Virus record (IMG/VR): IMGVR_UViG_3300037230_000038
Coordinates: 1-29,754 of that record
Source of the DNA: a virus
Direction: 5' to 3' (one strand)
Length of the DNA: 29,754 nucleotides
Shown here: one piece after another, positions 23,009-29,754 of the stretch
How positions within the stretch are numbered: position 1 is the stretch's first letter
Layout: every line of letters begins with the position of its first letter
The notes under the pieces: generated by a model
The model's input: the letters and a program-made list of their open reading frames with translations, nothing else
The model's database searches: none
What the model was told of the DNA's origin: nothing
Translations under genes and position numbers: made by a program

Positions 23009-24491
23009 GCCTAATCCTATCTCCGCCCTCCGCCGCTTCCTAGACCACCAACGGGGGGTTACCCTCTTCGCTTTGGTGCTATTACTACTGAGTACCTTCG
23101 TGCATTCGCAGACGGCCGTCGTCCTGGCGCCGCTGCCCCAGCTCCAGTTCTTCGATCAGACCGGAACTCCTCTGGCCTTTGGCTGTGTCTTCACTTACCA
23201 GGTCAACTCAACCTCACCGCTTGCGACTTATACCGACTACACCGGGGTGACGCAAAATGCGAATCCGGTGATCCTGACGGCCGGCGGATCGGCGAACATC
23301 TGGCTTCTCGCGGGACAGGCCTATACCTTCCAGGTGAAATCAGCCGGTGGCACGAAGTGCTCAGCGGGAAGCACGCTCTACACAGTGAACGGCATCGGTG
23401 GCGGGGCAAGCACGCTCACGACCATCGTTCCCTACTCTCCAACTCCAGCCTTTCAGGATGCGGCACAGAATCAACTCTTCGAAATCACTCTTACCGGCAA
23501 CGCCAGCGCGCAGCCCTTGACCTTCGTGGGAGTGACTCCGCCGGGTTTCATCACTTTTCAGATCACGCAAGATGGAAGCGGCGGACACACGTTCTCCTGG
23601 CCGGCTAATTCGATCGGCGGCTGTACCATTGGCGGCGCCGCCAACCAGGTGACAACACAGCAGTTCGTTTACAACGGCACGAATGCGACCGCGATCGGGC
23701 CATGCGTCACCGGAAGCGGTCCGCAGCTGGGCACGGGAGATATTTATGATTACGGATTGAGTTCAGGCGCGCAGCCGGTCTGCTCGGACAATTTTCTTCT
23801 AACCTCCATCTGCAGCACCGTCTTGGAGATCACCGTGAACGGGCAAACTATTCCACCCGGCGGCTCGGGCAACGTGAACGTCAGCGCGGCGACACACTCG
23901 CTTGCGCTGAATGAAGGCAACGGCAACGCCATCACCGGGCTCTTGCTCGCAAACAATCAGATCCCCGTTGGACAAACCAGCACCAATCCGACGGGCTCGA
24001 CCATTCCGACGTGTGGCGCGGGAACGCATTTATTTTTCTCGGGTACGCTGCCCCTGACCTGCACGGTCGATCTAGCGATTCAGGCATTTAACGAGGAGCT
24101 GTTGGGCTCGCCGGTGAGTGTTTCCGCAAACACTGCGACGACGTATCTCTCGCACCAGATCACGATGCCATCGAGCGGCTGTCCCTGCCGGGTGCAGGCA
24201 AGCTACGGAGCTTATTTCACGACGGGCAACACGGGAATTATCGTCGCCTGGATCTCTGATGCGACTGTCACTTTTTCCACTGCGCAGGTGGATGGAGCGA
24301 ATTCGTTTTCGAATGGCGGAATCAACGGCAGCGGCTTCTCCCCTACTTACGCGAACAGTGCGGTTGTCACCTTCAGCGCGCAAATTGAAACTTCGGTTTC
24401 GGGCGGCTTGACGGTGAACGTGAGCAACAATTCCGGCTTCCCCGCCGCGCAATCGACCTGGATGGATCTCGCCGTCTTCACCAGTAACTAA
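23007..24491 (+). CDS. Tail-fibre-like protein with Sec signal peptide
   Basis: From ATG 23007 (GGAG about 13 bases upstream) the 494-residue product has a basic N-region (LRRFLDHQRG), a hydrophobic core (VTLFALVLLLLS) and a cleavage-like VHSQ-T near residue 35. The mature N-terminus FFDQTGTPLAFGCVFTYQ, then PLATYTDYTGVTQNANPVIL and IWLLAGQAYTFQV, follows the head-binding/fibre N-domain pattern of tailspikes ('GxPLxGGxxxxY...TYxDxxGxxxNxNPVxL...G'). The C-terminal part is beta-rich, Gly/Ser/Thr-heavy, with 10 Cys in the mature chain. A fibre domain behind a signal peptide is unexpected. Confidence 0.75.
   Translation: MPNPISALRRFLDHQRGVTLFALVLLLLSTFVHSQTAVVLAPLPQLQFFDQTGTPLAFGCVFTYQVNSTSPLATYTDYTGVTQNANPVILTAGGSANIWLLAGQAYTFQVKSAGGTKCSAGSTLYTVNGIGGGASTLTTIVPYSPTPAFQDAAQNQLFEITLTGNASAQPLTFVGVTPPGFITFQITQDGSGGHTFSWPANSIGGCTIGGAANQVTTQQFVYNGTNATAIGPCVTGSGPQLGTGDIYDYGLSSGAQPVCSDNFLLTSICSTVLEITVNGQTIPPGGSGNVNVSAATHSLALNEGNGNAITGLLLANNQIPVGQTSTNPTGSTIPTCGAGTHLFFSGTLPLTCTVDLAIQAFNEELLGSPVSVSANTATTYLSHQITMPSSGCPCRVQASYGAYFTTGNTGIIVAWISDATVTFSTAQVDGANSFSNGGINGSGFSPTYANSAVVTFSAQIETSVSGGLTVNVSNNSGFPAAQSTWMDLAVFTSN
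23014..23019 (-). promoter_or_regulatory. Possible -10 element of cassette 6
   Basis: On the minus strand TAGGAT is followed by five bases and then ATG, one base closer than in the other cassettes. The AGGA within it could act as a ribosome-binding site instead, so this assignment is weaker. Confidence 0.35.
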
Positions 24492-24535
24492 TTTTTCGAC
24501 TTCCCCTCAAAAACTCTTTCGAAAGGATTTCCTTT

Positions 24536-26656
24536 ATGAACCTTCGCCGATCGTTTCTTCTCCGATCCCTGCTTCGCCGCTTTCTGTTTTTCCTGTTTGC
24601 GCTCGCGCTGAGTCCGTCGCCCCCTTTGCTGGCGCAATCGACCGCGAAAACGTTCACTCTCACGGCCGCGAATCAGTGCGCGACCATCGGGGTCACTGCG
24701 TTGCCGACGGTCGGAATCTATGTGAGCGGAACCTTTTCGATGACCTTGCAGCCCGAGGTTTCGATCAATGGTTCGACGCCGCAGAATTCGCAGGTCACGC
24801 CTTCCACTTCGACCACGCCGCAATCGACGATCACCACAACCGGCAATTACCTGGCCGCAGTCGGAGGCTACGATTCGTTCCTGCTGTGCGTATCGAGCTA
24901 CAGCTCGGGCTCGGCAACGGTTGTGCTGAATCCTTCACCGGCGCTGAATGCTGGATTGATCGGAGGGGCGGCGGGGAGCGCGACTGCAGCGGCTCTCAAT
25001 GGCGTGTATGCCGCGAATGGTTTCGGTCTGCACGACGACGGGCGGTTCATTCTCGACGTGAGCACCAGCCTTTCATCTCCGACCGTTACTTGCCCGAATA
25101 ACGATTGCAACTTCACTGCCGCAGATAACGGGAAAATCTGCTTCGCCACGAATATGACGCAGGGCGGCGGACCGAACTTCAGAACCGCGAAGGTGATTCT
25201 GGGGCAAGCCACACTGACCGTGCTCACATCTCAGACGGCAAACTGCGGAAGTTCGAACGCGAATACCGCAGTCTCCGCCGCTGGGGTGTTTATCTGGGGA
25301 AGCGATGACACCACTCCGCTAAAAAACGCCTTTACGCAAGCTCTAGGCTCATGCTCCGGGCTGATTCTTCCTGGCACTAACAGCCAGGGAACGGGACCGG
25401 CGGCCATGTTAGTACAGGCCGCCGAGTTCGGCTACACCGGGACGATGGCGACGAATGCGAACTGTTCGCTGGGGGTAGGGGAATCGGGGCGAGGGATGGC
25501 GGTAAGGGGACAGGGAGAGCGCACCAGCTATGTCATCCCGACGCCGAACTTCGATCCCACGACTTGCACCTTCGGACCGAACGCGCAAGGGTGTTTTTTC
25601 GGCACACCCGATGGATACGAAATCAGTGATTTCACAATTTGGGGCGGGGGCAACGCGAATCCTGGCTCCGGTTTTAACGGGAAAACCGCCGTGAATATGG
25701 GCGGAGCGAACTGGGTCTACGCCCATGATATGCAGTTTTTGGGCTGGGGTGCGGGAAACACGAACGGAATCGGCGGAGCGGGAATCTATATTGCCGGTCT
25801 CTACGCCGTCCTCGATCACGTCAACCTGGATGGATTTGGCGGCGGCAATGGTAGTTCTGCGGTCCTAGCCGGAGGGGCCACGGAAATTATCGGCGGACAG
25901 TTCTGGGATGTCAGCGGAAACCTGCTGGAGATTTCTAGCGCGATTCCCACCCCGGTGCAGACCTTCGGCAACACGATGGGAGACGCTTTTACCGGCAAAT
26001 GCGTGGTCAAGGTGGACAACTTCAGCACTTGGAACTCCTACGGGGACATCATTGGCTACGACATCGCCAACCCTGGAAACCTGATCTGCGCATCCACTGC
26101 TGGGTACGTGATGAATCTTTCTGGCGATTCCCTAGCTACCAACACCACGGGGATCACCGCGATCAGCAACCCGGCTTCCACCGGCATCGTGCGCTTGCAG
26201 AATACGACGATCTCTGTTCCCAGTGGCACGGCGATCAATAACGTCGGCTCTTATTTCGATCTTGGCGGCAATCAAATTCTTTCGGCGACAACCCCTTACA
26301 CCGGCGCGGGCAACGTCTTCGGCTCACTCTCGATCACCGGCACAGTACAGACCTCCGGCAATGTTGCGTTGACCGGTTTCGGCAGTTCGCCTTCCGTGGG
26401 CACGGTGAGTGGAGACAGCCGCCTAGAACAGTTCACCATTACGATCGGCTCAACTCCTACTACGGGATCGATGGTGGTCACTTTTCCCACGCCCTTCTTA
26501 ACGGCTCCGATTTGCAACGCGCCGGTTGTGGCTGGCACCAACACCACGCTCGGCTACTTCACTCCCGGAACGATCAGTGCGACCAGCGCGGCTTTCACCT
26601 ACGTGGGAACTCTAGTGGGAGCGGATACCTTGGTCGTGCAGGTAGCTTGCCAATGA
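24536..26656 (+). CDS. Tailspike-like beta-helix protein with Sec signal peptide
   Basis: This 706-residue protein starts with a strong signal peptide: arginine-rich MNLRRSFLLRSLLRR, hydrophobic FLFFLFALALS, and LLAQ-S near residue 34. AAAGGA precedes the ATG. The middle (about 280-560) reads as a parallel beta-helix, with short repeats such as YEISDFTIWGG, VYAHDMQFLGWG and AVLDHVNLDGFGG. A beta-rich Gly/Thr C-terminal domain (TITIGSTPTTGSMVV) could be receptor binding. The mature chain has 14 Cys. It sits where P22 encodes its tailspike, so receptor recognition or polysaccharide degradation is likely, with the export signal unexplained. Confidence 0.75.
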   Translation: MNLRRSFLLRSLLRRFLFFLFALALSPSPPLLAQSTAKTFTLTAANQCATIGVTALPTVGIYVSGTFSMTLQPEVSINGSTPQNSQVTPSTSTTPQSTITTTGNYLAAVGGYDSFLLCVSSYSSGSATVVLNPSPALNAGLIGGAAGSATAAALNGVYAANGFGLHDDGRFILDVSTSLSSPTVTCPNNDCNFTAADNGKICFATNMTQGGGPNFRTAKVILGQATLTVLTSQTANCGSSNANTAVSAAGVFIWGSDDTTPLKNAFTQALGSCSGLILPGTNSQGTGPAAMLVQAAEFGYTGTMATNANCSLGVGESGRGMAVRGQGERTSYVIPTPNFDPTTCTFGPNAQGCFFGTPDGYEISDFTIWGGGNANPGSGFNGKTAVNMGGANWVYAHDMQFLGWGAGNTNGIGGAGIYIAGLYAVLDHVNLDGFGGGNGSSAVLAGGATEIIGGQFWDVSGNLLEISSAIPTPVQTFGNTMGDAFTGKCVVKVDNFSTWNSYGDIIGYDIANPGNLICASTAGYVMNLSGDSLATNTTGITAISNPASTGIVRLQNTTISVPSGTAINNVGSYFDLGGNQILSATTPYTGAGNVFGSLSITGTVQTSGNVALTGFGSSPSVGTVSGDSRLEQFTITIGSTPTTGSMVVTFPTPFLTAPICNAPVVAGTNTTLGYFTPGTISATSAAFTYVGTLVGADTLVVQVACQ

Positions 26657-27279
26657 AGATGAAACGCTTTCTTTTTCTCGCGGTCTTAGTTTCGGCGTCT
26701 CTTTCGTTCTCGCAGAACGTGCGCTACTCCGCCGCCTTCCCTTCCATCTCTTCGACCACAACCACGCCGTACCTGGTCGCCAATGTCGCGCCGAATCTGC
26801 CGACGCTCTCGGTGTGCAACTCGCCGGCGAATCAGGTTCCCTGCACCAATTACGCGACCACGTACACCAGCGCTGGAGTTGCCTGCTCGAATGGCAGCCA
26901 GGACACGCCCGATCCGCAGCCGTCGAGCTGTCAAAACACCGGCGACGCGCAAGGCAACGTCGGCTTCTGGGCCGCGCCGGGCAAATACGATTACACCGTC
27001 TGCATCCAGAACACGACTACCTGCTACGGCCCGTACACGGTGACGCTCGCGATCGGCGACACCAACGGCACTTGCACCATGACAGGCGGGACGTGCGCAG
27101 CGATCACATTTGCGACCGCTTATAAGACCACACCCACTTGCTCCGTGACCTGGACGGGAACGGGAACGCTCACCGGATTTCTCGCCAGCCAGCGGACCAG
27201 CTCCGGGCTGCAGCCGAAGTCGAGCGTGAATTCTGATACAGCGGTCGTCGATTGGAAGTGCCAGGGAGCGCCGAACTAA
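26653..27279 (+). CDS. Secreted Cys-rich small fibre-like protein
   Basis: The ATG at 26653 overlaps the preceding TGA (ATGA), giving 208 residues; Met at 26659 is an alternative start. Signal peptide: MKMKRF, hydrophobic LFLAVLVSAS, cleavage-like SFSQ-N near residue 21. The mature chain contains YTSAGVACSNG, then GNVGFWAAPGKYDYTVC, a module that resembles the short beta-domain of the upstream fibre ('TYTxxxG ... W-APGxYxYxV'). Ten Cys in about 187 residues suggest disulfides after export. It is coupled to the spike gene, so it may be a partner or cap. Exact role unknown. Confidence 0.7.
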   Translation: MKMKRFLFLAVLVSASLSFSQNVRYSAAFPSISSTTTTPYLVANVAPNLPTLSVCNSPANQVPCTNYATTYTSAGVACSNGSQDTPDPQPSSCQNTGDAQGNVGFWAAPGKYDYTVCIQNTTTCYGPYTVTLAIGDTNGTCTMTGGTCAAITFATAYKTTPTCSVTWTGTGTLTGFLASQRTSSGLQPKSSVNSDTAVVDWKCQGAPN

Positions 27280-27292
27280 TTCAGGAACCCCC

Positions 27293-27769
27293 ATGAACTC
27301 CATCCAGCGACAATTTCTCGACGCGGCCACGGCGCAAGCTCTGAAAGCCAACCATCCTTTCCCGCAGATGGCCGCATGCGAAGCCGCGCTCGAATCTTCG
27401 TGGGGACACAGCGAGCTGGCGCGCGAAGCCAACAACCTTTTCGGCATGAAGCAGCACGCGCACCCGATCTACGGCACGATGAATTTGCCGACCGAGGAAT
27501 TTATCGGCGGCAACTGGCTCTCGGTCACGGCGCACTGGGTGAAGTATTCCGACTGGCGCGCCTGCTTCGCCGATCGGCTGGCAACCCTCGAAAGACTTTC
27601 GAACGCCTACCCGCACTACAAAGCCGCGATCGACGCGAAAGACGCGCACACCTACATCACGGAAGTGTCGAAGACCTGGTCCACCGATCCGAATCGCGCG
27701 CTGAAGGTGGAAGGAATTTACGCGGAGTACACGGCGGTCCGCCCGGCGCCGCCCACGAGTGTCACCTAG
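27293..27769 (+). CDS. Endolysin: glucosaminidase-family muramidase
   Basis: This 158-residue protein is a single glucosaminidase domain (FlgJ C-terminal / GH73-like), cleaving peptidoglycan glycan strands. Visible motifs: ACEAALESSWGHSELA with catalytic Glu34 in ESSWG, NLFGMKQH, then YSDWRACFADRL and YPHYKAAIDA, and WSTDPNRALKVEGIY near the end, all characteristic of this family. There is no signal peptide or transmembrane segment, so a holin is needed for release; the next gene is a good candidate. The ATG lies 13 bases after the previous stop. Confidence 0.9.
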   Translation: MNSIQRQFLDAATAQALKANHPFPQMAACEAALESSWGHSELAREANNLFGMKQHAHPIYGTMNLPTEEFIGGNWLSVTAHWVKYSDWRACFADRLATLERLSNAYPHYKAAIDAKDAHTYITEVSKTWSTDPNRALKVEGIYAEYTAVRPAPPTSVT

Positions 27770-27823
27770 AAAAACCTCATCCTCTCGAAAACCTTGGTAG
27801 GTAGAAAAGGAAAACTCCACACC

Positions 27824-28090
27824 ATGAAACAACTGAAAGCTCTCTGGACTTCCCTGCCCTCCTGGGCGAAGGGTTGCATTTTTATCGGAGGAAGCGCCGC
27901 CTCGGGTGCGATCAAGAAATACTTCGAGACGCCAAACGCCTGCCTGAGTTTGCATTGTCTCGCGATCGTCGCACTCTCCGCCCTACATGTGGGATGCATT
28001 GCCGCCGTGGGATGGGTCATGCAATCGCCCGTCGGAAAAACTTTGCTGGCCGATGTCGAGCAGCAATCCCAATCCCCCGCAGTGAAGTAG
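27824..28090 (+). CDS. Holin-like membrane protein
   Basis: From ATG 27824 (GAAAAGGA about 12 bases upstream) this 88-residue protein has two hydrophobic stretches, about 19-36 (GCIFIGGSAASGAI) and 43-66 (LSLHCLAIVALSALHVGCIAAVGWV), with a charged N-terminus and polar C-terminal tail. Size, topology and location directly after the endolysin fit a class II-type holin that permeabilises the inner membrane. Its stop abuts the next gene (TAG-ATG). Identity as a holin is from context, not from a conserved motif. A longer TTG start at 27794 is less likely. Confidence 0.7.
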   Translation: MKQLKALWTSLPSWAKGCIFIGGSAASGAIKKYFETPNACLSLHCLAIVALSALHVGCIAAVGWVMQSPVGKTLLADVEQQSQSPAVK

Positions 28091-28537
28091 ATGGAACACT
28101 GTCTCTTTCTCTCCACTGTTGAGTTCGATCCGGAGTCGCTTGCCATCCGCGTGCAAACGGAATGCGCCTGGTCACACGTGGGATTTCTGCGGCTCGCGGA
28201 CGACTGGACGTTCTCGGCGATGGCGGATGAAAAAGGTGTAGCCTGGCGCGCGCCGAATCCGAAAGCGAAAGTGTTGAAACTCTCGGGCGCAAACATCGAA
28301 GCGGCGCTCGCTCGCGCACTCACGCAGGAAGCGAAGCCTTACGACAAGCTGGATATTGTCGGACTGGCGCTGGGCGCGAATTTCGAGACCAAGGGTTCCT
28401 TCATCTGCTCGACGCTGGTGGCCTGGTCGTTTGAGCAGATCGGCGCGCCGCTGCTGAATCCGACGTTCATTCCGCGCGAGCACCTCACCCCGCGCGACAT
28501 TTTACTCAGCCCGTTCGTGGCTGAACTCAAACCGTAA
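28091..28537 (+). CDS. Permuted NlpC/P60 (YiiX/YebB-type) cysteine hydrolase
   Basis: This 148-residue protein has the permuted papain-like order: His first (WSHVGF, His29), then Cys in FICSTLVAWSFEQIG (Cys106). The 'SHVGxL' and 'FxCSxLVAxxxxxxG' motifs match YiiX/YebB-type permuted NlpC/P60 hydrolases, which cleave amide or peptide bonds in peptidoglycan or modify lipids. It starts at once after the holin-like gene and is in the lysis cassette. No signal peptide is present. It could be a second lysin or a virion-associated hydrolase; substrate unknown. Confidence 0.75.
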   Translation: MEHCLFLSTVEFDPESLAIRVQTECAWSHVGFLRLADDWTFSAMADEKGVAWRAPNPKAKVLKLSGANIEAALARALTQEAKPYDKLDIVGLALGANFETKGSFICSTLVAWSFEQIGAPLLNPTFIPREHLTPRDILLSPFVAELKP

Positions 28538-28557
28538 ACACACAAGGAGAATTTTCT

Positions 28558-29118
28558 ATGAAGGGTTTCACGCTCGCATTTCTCTCGCTCGCTCTGTCTC
28601 TGGCGAGCTTCGCGCAAACCGCACCCGCTGCACCGACTGCGCCCGCACCGATTGCGACAGCCGCGGCTCCCAGCGCCTTTCCGAGCACCACTTTTTCGGT
28701 GAACCTTTCGCCGATCACCTTGCCCGGCGGAAAAAGTTCGGTGACCGGGACGATGAACGGAGCCTCCATCAGCGTCACGCCCAACGTGGACGTGGAGAAT
28801 CTGAACATCATCTCGACCAGCTTTAATTACTTTGCGGGCGGCGCGAAATATTTTCTGCCCTCGCTCTCGAAGGCCCTCAACAATGCCAGCCCCACACTGA
28901 ACGGCTTCAACTTTCAGTTCTATCTCACCGGCACCGTGGGCGCGGTGAAAGTCTTGGGCGGCCCGCAAGGCGGCCACTGGGGAGAGACGGTCGGCGGCGG
29001 CATCAACTATGCCTTCAGCGGCAACATCGGCTTAGGCGTGGAAGTGCAATACGCGAAGTTGCCGGGTTACGCGAATAACACCTGGCTCGCGGCCTTCGGA
29101 CCGAATTTCCACTTCTAA
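28558..29118 (+). CDS. Secreted outer-membrane beta-barrel-like protein
   Basis: This 186-residue protein has AAGGAG before its ATG and a Sec signal peptide (MKGFTLAFLSLALSLASFAQ-T near 20), then an Ala/Pro-rich linker. The rest alternates hydrophobic and polar residues (FNFQFYLTGTVGAVKVL, GETVGGGINYAFSGNIGLGVEVQYAKL) and ends in Phe (FGPNFHF), the C-terminal signature of outer-membrane barrels. Phage-encoded outer-membrane proteins such as lambda Lom are known to alter the lysogen's surface. It may mask receptors or modify adhesion. It overlaps a convergent gene in CTAA. Confidence 0.7.
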   Translation: MKGFTLAFLSLALSLASFAQTAPAAPTAPAPIATAAAPSAFPSTTFSVNLSPITLPGGKSSVTGTMNGASISVTPNVDVENLNIISTSFNYFAGGAKYFLPSLSKALNNASPTLNGFNFQFYLTGTVGAVKVLGGPQGGHWGETVGGGINYAFSGNIGLGVEVQYAKLPGYANNTWLAAFGPNFHF

Positions 29119-29546
29119 ACGGCTTCCTTCAGCCGCTTCGGCCCGTTCTCGCCCTGCTCCCGGTCGAGCGTGGGCGGGAGCGCCAGGGTTTTACGGAAGT
29201 CGCTCCAAGCCTTGAGCACCTTGGGCTCGACGAGTCCCGTGCCGGGATGCCCGCCTTTTTTCCGCAGTTCCAGCCAGCTGAGCAGCGTGAACGTGGGATC
29301 GTTGGTCACCATGTCTTTGATCTGCTCGTACACGATGTAGTTCAGCGGCTGGGTTCGCTGCGGCGGAGCGTCGCCTTTCGCGATCAGGTCGGTGCAGGTG
29401 ACACAGATACACACCGAAGCTTGCGACGAGCGGATGGTTTCTTCGATGCCCACCGCCCGAAGGCGTATGTCGGCGACGATGGCGGCTTCGTTGACATCGA
29501 TCATCTCCCCACAGCGAAGGCAGGGGGCGGGTTGGCGTGCGGGCAT
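29115..29546 (-). CDS. Minus-strand zinc-finger-like protein with Shine-Dalgarno start
   Basis: The 143-residue product starts at ATG 29546, which has AGGAG six bases upstream; I reject a longer frame to 29603. CLRC (Cys9, 12) and CVTC (Cys48, 51) form a likely zinc knuckle pair. A helical segment (YEQIKDMVTNDPTFTLLSWL) and a basic, Gly-rich C-terminal half follow. No family is recognised. Its stop overlaps that of the outer-membrane-like gene (CTAA). Unlike the internal cassettes it uses a normal ribosome-binding site, so it may belong to an early or regulatory transcript reading leftward. Confidence 0.7.
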   Translation of the reverse strand: MPARQPAPCLRCGEMIDVNEAAIVADIRLRAVGIEETIRSSQASVCICVTCTDLIAKGDAPPQRTQPLNYIVYEQIKDMVTNDPTFTLLSWLELRKKGGHPGTGLVEPKVLKAWSDFRKTLALPPTLDREQGENGPKRLKEAV

Positions 29547-29684
29547 GATTTTCTCCTGAGTGCTGCGTTTTGGAAATGGTTTTGGAAACGCGACCAAGCC
29601 CACTTTACCACCGCTGGTTACTTCGGGTATCTAGACCGTCAACAGCGGGGAAGTTCAGGCTGTCGGGGTGAGGGAAAAAAATTT

Positions 29685-29754
29685 ATGTGTGATGGATGCA
29701 ATCAAACCCAAGCGGCGATCCCCGGCTACGGCGTTGCGGGACAGGGCAAGTCAG
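29685..29754 (+). CDS. 5' fragment of a divergent gene, open to the window edge
   Basis: An ATG at 29685 with GAGGGA about nine bases upstream starts a frame that stays open for 23 codons to the window edge. It begins MCDGCNQTQ, with a CxxC knuckle. The 138-base gap to the minus-strand gene (29547-29684) would hold divergent promoters, though none with clear -35 and -10 elements is seen. Because only 23 codons are visible, it could be chance. Confidence 0.4.
   Translation, partial: MCDGCNQTQAAIPGYGVAGQGKS

Noticed and set aside
24536-27279. Possible diversity-generating retroelement acting on the fibre genes
   Set aside because: No reverse transcriptase frame and no template/variable repeat pair was seen in the window.
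29547-29603. N-terminal extension of the minus-strand zinc protein to 29603
   Set aside because: ATG 29546 has a good AGGAG at six bases, while the upstream start does not; the extra residues look like leader translation.
1-29754. tRNA genes, CRISPR arrays and insertion sequences
   Set aside because: No cloverleaf-like segments, regularly spaced repeats or transposase frames were recognised by eye.

Overview
The window reads as the late (virion and lysis) region of a short-tailed, P22-like temperate phage or prophage. The plus-strand order follows that of phage P22: integrase-like gene, putative small terminase, large terminase, portal, scaffold, coat, gp4-like adaptor, gp10-like hub, a small protein where the gp26 needle would sit, a gp14-like acetyltransferase-fold protein, then three ejection-type proteins at the gp7/gp20/gp16 positions, tail fibre/tailspike genes, and a lysis cassette. 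The host cannot be read directly. High GC, weak use of Shine-Dalgarno sites, and Sec signal peptides ending in '-Q' just after the cleavage site suggest a Gram-negative soil bacterium, possibly Acidobacteriota; this is inference.

Layout. 1-1162: edge fragment and three small unknown genes, closed by an intrinsic terminator. 1202-1771: short tyrosine recombinase. 1810-3685: terminase. 3690-6879: accessory block (low-complexity protein, beta-helix protein, HiPIP-like four-cysteine protein, a 48-residue zinc ribbon, a paired zinc-finger protein). 7089-11754: portal, scaffold, coat. 11819-12766: secreted coat-adjacent protein, then a terminator. 13718-22722: adaptor, hub and ejection proteins. 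23007-27279: three putative adhesin/fibre proteins, all with signal peptides. 27293-28537: glucosaminidase, holin-like protein, permuted NlpC/P60-type hydrolase. 28558-29118: outer-membrane-like protein. 29115-29754: a minus-strand zinc protein and the start of a further plus-strand gene.

Two overlaid patterns stand out. First, small minus-strand genes are inserted at six junctions between plus-strand virion genes (6882-7070, 13323-13700, 14505-15034, 16795-16992, 17857-18045, 22685-23008), with a seventh at the right end (29115-29546). Five of the six internal units have no Shine-Dalgarno site; instead a TAnnnT hexamer lies 6-7 bases before the start codon, the expected architecture of leaderless transcripts. 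The sixth has TAGGAT five bases upstream. They look like self-promoted 'moron' cassettes; their products are zinc-ribbon, Tat-signal, membrane or unknown proteins. Second, five plus-strand proteins (11819, 23007, 24536, 26653, 28558) carry Sec-type signal peptides, although three look like fibre/spike proteins and one like a coat-adjacent structural protein, classes normally assembled in the cytoplasm. These two patterns are the best candidates for undescribed biology here.
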